A stretch of DNA of 36,649 bases, from NCBI GenBank assembly GCA_031292215.1, contig JARLHO010000163.1:1-36649 (forward strand). The letters are read 5' to 3'. The notes under the pieces are model-generated. The model was not told the origin of the DNA, searched no databases, and worked only from the letters and a program-made list of their open reading frames with translations. The position numbers and the translations under genes were made by a program. Each line of letters starts with the position of its first letter. Within the stretch, counting starts at the first letter, position 1. This document shows positions 31,839 to 36,649 of this stretch, in pieces. Source of the stretch: Syntrophobacteraceae bacterium. Lineage in GTDB: Bacteria; Desulfobacterota; Syntrophobacteria; Syntrophobacterales; Syntrophobacteraceae.

Positions 31839-32267
31839 ATGACAGGACCCGATCGGTTAACAAGCATAGTAAATGCGTATGTTCAAAGTTCGCGCATCGT
31901 TTACAAATCGCGCGGCGCGGCCGGGCCAAGCGATGACAGGGTGCAGATTTCCAGTGAGGGGCTGCAGAAATCAAAAGAGTTTTTAGCACAGGTAAATGAT
32001 CAAATTTATTCGAAAGAATATGTTTCCACTTCGCAGGAAGATGTTTCCACAAGCAGGCCGGCCGGCGATAACCTGGAGATATTGAACCTATCTTCGAGCG
32101 CGAGTCTGGACCAGATTCACAGGGCCTATGTTTCGGCCATCAAGCAATACCATCCCGATAACTTCAACCGCTACTCCCCGGAATTTAAAAAACTGGCCGA
32201 GGAAAAGAGCAAGCAGATCATTCGGGCTTATGAAAACTTAACCAAGTTTTCGTATAGATCCGCCTGA
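31839..32267 (+). CDS. Small J-domain protein with FlgM-like N-terminal region
   Basis: The 142-aa product ends in a J domain (about 83-140) with the HPD motif at residues 105-107 (AYVSAIKQYHPDN) and helix IV (IIRAYENLTKF), which would stimulate an Hsp70. Its N-terminal 60 residues (LTSIVNAYVQSSR, then DRVQISSEGLQKSKEFL) resemble the disordered N-terminal part of FlgM-type anti-sigma28 factors, a tentative reading. A VSTS repeat links the two parts. The start is uncertain: ATG 31839 has no good Shine-Dalgarno, while GGGGGAGG at about 31782-31789 is placed for a TTG at 31806 in the same frame. The gene is directly behind a GEMM riboswitch and 220 bases before fliD, so it is probably a c-di-GMP-controlled motility gene. 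Confidence 0.75.
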   Translation: MTGPDRLTSIVNAYVQSSRIVYKSRGAAGPSDDRVQISSEGLQKSKEFLAQVNDQIYSKEYVSTSQEDVSTSRPAGDNLEILNLSSSASLDQIHRAYVSAIKQYHPDNFNRYSPEFKKLAEEKSKQIIRAYENLTKFSYRSA

Positions 32268-32322
32268 ACTGCGGGGGCAAAGCATTCCGGGCGCTTCCTG
32301 TAAAAAAAATATATTTTTTGTT

Positions 32323-32349
32323 TTAGTTTTTCGCAAACTTTACCGATTT
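32323..32349 (+). promoter_or_regulatory. Possible sigma28 (FliA) promoter for fliD
   Basis: TTAG (32323-32326), 15 bases, then ACCGATTT (32342-32349) resembles TAAA-N15-GCCGATAA, with the central CCGAT conserved. Flagellar cap genes are often sigma28-dependent. The leader that follows has a hairpin, GGTCCTGT/ACGGGACC (32361-32368 with 32375-32382). Confidence 0.3.
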
Positions 32350-32486
32350 AAGAAATGAGTGGTCCTGTTACGTGACGGGACCGCGGATCGGTGGGGCCTC
32401 CGGCCGTATCCTTTTGTACGGGAGGGTCTAATCCTCGCCATTTTCCTGATCTTTTTTGCAGTGAGCGGCCCGAAAAGGAGGGTGCG

Positions 32487-34808
32487 GTGTCTACAACGTC
32501 TTCTACCTCTTCGAACCTAAGCCTTACCTCGCTGGGGACAGGCATAGACTGGCAGAGCATCGTAAGCCAGTTGACCCAGGCTTCGGAACAGGAACTTACG
32601 CCGTACAACAACGAAATCAGCGCTTACAACACCCAGCTTTCCGCCTGGGGAACGATGTCCAGCGATCTTAGCGCGCTCCAGACATCGGCCACCACCCTGG
32701 CAAGCCCGACGGGTCTTAGCCTTTACACCGCGAACGTGACGTCCAATTCAAGTACGAGCGCATCGTCTCTGCTTTCGGCAACCGCGTCTTCCTCGGCAAA
32801 CACGGGCACCTACAACGTGGTGGTAAACTCCGTTGCGCAGGCTCAAAAACTGGGATCCAGCGATTTCTCCTCGCAGACAACCGGGCTTAATTTAACGGGG
32901 AACTTCCTGGTGAACGACCAGGCGGTGTCGGTTGCCTCAACCGACACCCTGCAGACCCTTCAGACCAAAATCAACGCACTCGATACGGGCAGCAATGCTT
33001 CCGGGGTAACGGCTTCCATAGTCCAAAACAGCTCGAAGAGTTTCCGGCTGGTGCTCTCAAGCGATACCACCGGGGCCAATGGCATCAGTCTTCTAAACGG
33101 GGACACCAATAATGTGCTCGAATCCCTTGGCTTTAACGGGAGCGGGGCGGCCACGGTCAAAAACCAGGTGACCGGAGGGGCGCAAAGCGATGGTTTTACG
33201 GACACGAGCACCGCAGTCGGCACGCTTTTGGGAATAGGCGCCACTACCTCGGGCGCAGTAACCATAAACGGCAAAAGCGTAACTCTCAATCTGTCCGACA
33301 GCCTTTCAGGGATGGAGTCCGCTCTCAATACTGCGGGCCTTTCGGCCTCCATAGTCTCTTCGACCAGCGGTTCGACCACCAAATACAGCCTTCAGATCAC
33401 GGGCGGCATCAACTCCTTTTCGGACAACAACAACGTGTTGCAGAACATGGGGTTTATCCAGGGAGACCGGGCCAGCCAGACAGGCGTAACAAGCGGCACG
33501 GCGAACACAACGGACGGATCGACCCCGATCACGGCGGCAACGCCTCTTACCAGTATTTATGGCTACAACACCTGGACTTCGGGGGATTCGATCGCCCTTA
33601 CCGGAACCGATCACAGCGGTAATAGCGTCTCCTCGAATTTTTCCATAGGCCAGACTTCCACCGTTGGCGATCTTTTAAACCAGATTGACAGCGCTTTTGG
33701 CAACGTCACGGCCTCAGTTGGCACGAGCGGTCAGATCCAGGTGGTCGATAACGCCACCGGGACCAGCAAACTCTCCCTTGGCCTTGCGCCAACCGTACAA
33801 GACCCGAATTCCACCCTTGGTTTCGGCGCTTTTGGAGCGGTCGGGACATTGAGCCAGCATGTGCTCCAGCAAGGCGCCGATGCCTCTTTTAGCATTGACG
33901 GAATGAACCTTGCCAGTTCAAACAACACGGTTACGAGCGCAATATCGGGGGTGACTTTAAACCTGCTTGGAGCAAGCCCCGGCACGAACCTTACACTCAA
34001 TGTGGCTCACGATACGAACAGCATCGAAAGCCAAATCAACAGCATGATTTCCTCTTTCAATTCCATCGTATCGGCGATCAACACGCAAAACACTTATAAT
34101 GCGACTACAAATACCACGGGCGGCCCTCTTTTCGGCGACCCCGTGCTTCAGGGTCTAAAATCCCAGCTTGAATCCACTGTCTTAAATCAAACGGGCTCGG
34201 GCAACTACAACAGTATGCCGGCAATCGGGATAACCGTTGGCGCAAACGGCCTTTTGAGCTTGGATACATCGACTTTCGAAAGCGCCGTTTCAACCGATTT
34301 TCAGGCCGTATCCAATATTTTTCAGGACTCCGGGACGTCCAGCAACCCCCTGCTTAGCTACGCGAGCAACACCAGTTCCACGAAGTCGGGCGCCTACGCA
34401 GTCGATTTCTCTTCGAATTCCTCGGGAACAATCGACGGGCAAACGGCCACGGGCAACGGGAATTCCTTGAGCCTCGGCAGTTCCCAAAGCGGGGCGAACG
34501 GACTGGTGGTGAGTTATTCGGGAAACACTTACCCAGCCAACGCGACGATTACCGTAAACCGGGGAATCGCCAGTCTTTTAAACGATCTGGTCAATTCCTA
34601 CACCAGTTCCGCAGGTGGAATAATCACCACCGAGAACACGGGCATCAACAGTTCCATAACCGGACTCCAGCAACTGGAAAGCAACATGCAAACCAACATC
34701 AACACGCAGATGGCGTCGCTTTCCAAGGAATACCAGAACATGAACACCGCCGTCGCCCAGTTGGACCAGATGCAGAGCTATCTGACCACCCAGTTGGCCA
34801 ATCTCTAG
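32487..34808 (+). CDS. fliD: Flagellar filament cap protein FliD
   Basis: FliD (hook-associated protein 2) caps the flagellar filament and folds incoming flagellin. The N-terminal FliD_N region (LSLTSLGTGIDWQSIVSQLT, EISAYNTQLSAWG) is followed by several flagellin-IN-like repeats (for example GTYNVVVNSVAQAQKL, GAVTINGKSVTLNLSDSLSG, ADASFSIDGMNL). The FliD_C region has the coiled-coil end (ESQINSMISSFNSIVSAINT, YQNMNTAVAQLDQMQSYLTTQL). Composition is Ser/Thr/Asn-rich and Cys-free. At 773 aa it is longer than many FliD proteins, because of the central repeats. I chose GTG 32487, five bases after AAGGAGGG; the frame opens at 32391 but the residues before the GTG do not look like FliD. Confidence 0.93.
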   Translation: MSTTSSTSSNLSLTSLGTGIDWQSIVSQLTQASEQELTPYNNEISAYNTQLSAWGTMSSDLSALQTSATTLASPTGLSLYTANVTSNSSTSASSLLSATASSSANTGTYNVVVNSVAQAQKLGSSDFSSQTTGLNLTGNFLVNDQAVSVASTDTLQTLQTKINALDTGSNASGVTASIVQNSSKSFRLVLSSDTTGANGISLLNGDTNNVLESLGFNGSGAATVKNQVTGGAQSDGFTDTSTAVGTLLGIGATTSGAVTINGKSVTLNLSDSLSGMESALNTAGLSASIVSSTSGSTTKYSLQITGGINSFSDNNNVLQNMGFIQGDRASQTGVTSGTANTTDGSTPITAATPLTSIYGYNTWTSGDSIALTGTDHSGNSVSSNFSIGQTSTVGDLLNQIDSAFGNVTASVGTSGQIQVVDNATGTSKLSLGLAPTVQDPNSTLGFGAFGAVGTLSQHVLQQGADASFSIDGMNLASSNNTVTSAISGVTLNLLGASPGTNLTLNVAHDTNSIESQINSMISSFNSIVSAINTQNTYNATTNTTGGPLFGDPVLQGLKSQLESTVLNQTGSGNYNSMPAIGITVGANGLLSLDTSTFESAVSTDFQAVSNIFQDSGTSSNPLLSYASNTSSTKSGAYAVDFSSNSSGTIDGQTATGNGNSLSLGSSQSGANGLVVSYSGNTYPANATITVNRGIASLLNDLVNSYTSSAGGIITTENTGINSSITGLQQLESNMQTNINTQMASLSKEYQNMNTAVAQLDQMQSYLTTQLANL

Positions 34809-34902
34809 CCTTGGCGCGGCGGGTGTTCGGGTCCGCCTTGAGGCGATATTTTCGAGCAAGGTCCCCCGAAGGGACGGGTGGTGACAGAGGCGGCGTTGGC
34901 CA

Positions 34903-36498
34903 ATGGATATAAATATTTGCGCTCGGAAGGCGCTCGATCTCCTCGCCCAAAGCGCGGCCCTTCGAGGCGAAAAAAGGCTCGAAGAAGCGCTTGGACGCCT
35001 TGAGGAAGCCTCCTCCATTTATCCCGGGTTTCTGCCGATACTGGTGGAAAAGGGCATAGTTATGTTCGAGTCGGGTCGGTTCGAAGAGGCCATCGCGTGT
35101 TTTGAGCAAATTTTAAAGAAGAGCGGCAACCCGCAAGTACAAAAGTTGCGCGACATGTGCCTTGGCCATGTTCTTGCCGATTGCGACCGCATGGTCGGGG
35201 AATGCCGGGAAAATGTCGAAGCTCTTCTTAAGCGCGCGGACATCTTGCAGCGCCTTCGGCGAAATGAAGAAGCGGTCCGCGATTATAACGCGGCCCTGGG
35301 GATACGGGTAAACGAGGTTGCGGCAATTTTTAACAGGAGATCGAATGCGCTGCTGGATCTTGACAGGCCGGAGGAGGCCCTGGAGGGATATAGCCGCGCC
35401 CTGGGATTTTTGCCCTGCAATGGCTCGCTTTTGTTTAACCGCGCCAATGTGCTGCAAAAACTTGCCCGTATGGATGAAGCCGCGGCGGACTACGATCGCG
35501 CCCTGGAGGTTCGCCCGGATCTTGCCGAGGCAAAGATGGAGAGAAGTCATTGCCGGCTTGCTCTTGGGGACTTCGAAAGGGGTTTTTACGAATATGAATC
35601 GAGGTGGGAAACCGCTCAGCTACAAGCGGTCCCGTCCGGTTCCCCGCAACCTCTTTGGCTGGGGAAAGAAAATCTTGCGGGAAAGACTATTCTTCTGTGG
35701 GCCGAACAGGGGTACGGGGACACCATTCAGTTTTTGCGCTATGTGGCGCTTGTAGCGCGGAGTGCGGGTAAAACCGTCCTCAGGACCCCCCCGGGGCTGG
35801 TGGCGCTGGCTAAATCCCTTGACTGCCCCGTATCGGTAATATCTACAAATGAGGCCATGCCCGCCCATGATTTCCACTGCCCGCTGATGAGCCTGCCGCT
35901 GGCATTGGGGACAAGACTGGAAACGATTCCCGCCGATATCCCCTACCTTGGAGCGGATAGCGGGCGGGTAGAGAAGTGGCGAAAAAGGCTCGGCGCGCGG
36001 AGTAGGCCCGTAATAGGCCTTGCCTGGGCGGGCCGCAGGCGTCATCCCGTAAACCACTCGCGCGATATGCGGCTGGAGATGTTGGCGCCCCTGACGCGCT
36101 TTGACGTTGATATTATAAGTCTACAAAAGGAGGTACCCGAGGAGGACGGGCCGGCTTTACAGTCCATGCCCCGAATCGAGCGGTTTGGCGAGGAGTTGTC
36201 CGATTTCGCCGAAACCGCAGCCCTCCTGGAAAATCTCGACCTGGTGATCGGCGTCGATTCGGTAGTCGCCCACCTCGCAGGCGCCTTGGGAAAGCCCGTC
36301 TTTATCCTGCTGCGCTATTCCGGGGAGTGGCGATGGCTCCTTGGGCGCGCTGATTCCCCCTGGTATCCCACCGCGCGATTATTTCGCCAAAAAGTCCCCG
36401 GAGACTGGGCCGGGGTAGTCTCCGAGATAATGCGGGAAGTCAAGAAAACGGTGGTGCGCACAAAAGAGAAATCACTGCAAGGACTAATCGACAATTGA
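34903..36498 (+). CDS. TPR-repeat protein with GT9/heptosyltransferase-like domain
   Basis: The 531-aa protein starts with tetratricopeptide repeats (about 10-225; for example RRNEEAVRDYNAALGIR, RPEEALEGYSRALGF, RMDEAAADYDRALEVRPD). A glycosyltransferase-9-like domain follows (about 250-520), with AEQGYGDTIQFLRY, FHCPLMSLPLALGT, IGLAWAGRR, ISLQKEV, VIGVDSVVAHLAGALGKPVF and WRWLLGRADSPWYPT, a recurrent set in TPR-GT9 proteins. These are probably glycosyltransferases. Being 94 bases after fliD, it may modify flagellin or another surface protein, but this is inferred from position only. The start has no clear ribosome-binding site. Confidence 0.82.
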   Translation: MDINICARKALDLLAQSAALRGEKRLEEALGRLEEASSIYPGFLPILVEKGIVMFESGRFEEAIACFEQILKKSGNPQVQKLRDMCLGHVLADCDRMVGECRENVEALLKRADILQRLRRNEEAVRDYNAALGIRVNEVAAIFNRRSNALLDLDRPEEALEGYSRALGFLPCNGSLLFNRANVLQKLARMDEAAADYDRALEVRPDLAEAKMERSHCRLALGDFERGFYEYESRWETAQLQAVPSGSPQPLWLGKENLAGKTILLWAEQGYGDTIQFLRYVALVARSAGKTVLRTPPGLVALAKSLDCPVSVISTNEAMPAHDFHCPLMSLPLALGTRLETIPADIPYLGADSGRVEKWRKRLGARSRPVIGLAWAGRRRHPVNHSRDMRLEMLAPLTRFDVDIISLQKEVPEEDGPALQSMPRIERFGEELSDFAETAALLENLDLVIGVDSVVAHLAGALGKPVFILLRYSGEWRWLLGRADSPWYPTARLFRQKVPGDWAGVVSEIMREVKKTVVRTKEKSLQGLIDN

Positions 36499-36625
36499 TT
36501 TTGATAACTGAGCCTCTTGCAAAAGTCCGTCCGAGGCAGTGATTAAGGTTTGAAAAAAGAGCTCCATCAACGATCTTGTGGTAAAGTGCGGTCGACGAAA
36601 ACAACACTAGCCACGGGAGACGCCA

Positions 36626-36649
36626 ATGAAGCTCGGCCAAACAATATCA
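36626..36649 (+). CDS. Possible start of a gene cut by the window edge
   Basis: ATG 36626 follows ACGGGAGA by about five bases and opens a frame reading MKLGQTIS to the edge. Eight codons are too few to identify. The segment before it (CCTCTTGCAAAAGTCC at about 36513) has the look of an insertion-sequence end, so this may be the start of a transposase; both ideas are tentative. Confidence 0.3.

Noticed and set aside
32391-32486. N-terminal extension of FliD to 32391
   Set aside because: The residues do not resemble FliD, and GTG 32487 has an excellent ribosome-binding site immediately upstream.
1-36649. CRISPR arrays, tRNA and rRNA genes
   Set aside because: I saw no regularly spaced repeats with spacers, no tRNA-like cloverleaf with T-loop consensus and no rRNA signature.

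Overview
The window looks like chromosome from an anaerobic, flagellated, Gram-negative deltaproteobacterium in the broad sense (Desulfobacterota, close to sulfate reducers or syntrophic aromatic degraders). The evidence is a Tmc-type redox complex (cytochrome b, HdrD-like iron-sulfur protein, tetraheme cytochrome c3) next to a DsrC-family protein, a benzoate-CoA ligase with a 4-hydroxybenzoyl-CoA-reductase-like molybdoenzyme, a GEMM c-di-GMP riboswitch and flagellar genes. No rRNA, tRNA or CRISPR array was seen. Species cannot be assigned from sequence alone.

Layout. (1) 0.4-6.3 kb, hopanoid module: squalene-hopene cyclase, a B12/radical-SAM protein that reads as the hopanoid C-2 methylase HpnP, and a convergent MMPL/RND exporter. 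(2) 6.4-8.1 kb: a two-copy 128-bp tandem repeat, each copy ending in a TATAAT, in front of mutY. (3) 8.3-11.6 kb: tmcC-tmcB-tmcA followed by a tandem two-domain DsrC-like protein that has lost the usual redox cysteines. (4) 11.6-12.4 kb: non-coding DNA with a 182-bp MITE-like element. (5) 12.4-14.0 kb: benzoate-CoA ligase family gene. (6) 14.0-20.0 kb, minus strand: SH3 protein, M48 protease, CHASE2 adenylate cyclase and cyclic-nucleotide-gated MscS channel in one tight operon, plus a separate Yip1 membrane protein. (7) 20.3-25.2 kb: three-subunit 4-hydroxybenzoyl-CoA-reductase-like enzyme with an orphan periplasmic binding protein. (8) 25.2-25.9 kb: decayed Tn3-family remnant and an intergenic repeat. 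(9) 26.0-28.3 kb: Fsr-type MFS exporter and CheV. (10) 28.5-31.4 kb: CpxR/CpxA-like two-component system and a convergent Spy/CpxP-like chaperone with four CpxR-type half-sites upstream. (11) 31.7-36.5 kb, motility: sigma70 promoter, GEMM riboswitch, J-domain protein, FliD filament cap and a TPR/GT9-like protein.

Themes. Envelope and membrane physiology recurs: hopanoids and an exporter, a cAMP-gated channel, Cpx-like stress control, M48 protease. Second-messenger control appears twice: cAMP, where cyclase and cNMP-binding channel are neighbours, and c-di-GMP, through a riboswitch at the flagellar locus. Aromatic catabolism is split into ligase and reductase around the cAMP operon. The strongest candidates for undescribed biology are the tandem cysteine-poor DsrC-like protein beside Tmc, the c-di-GMP-riboswitch-controlled FlgM-like/J-domain protein, and the cyclase-channel-protease operon.
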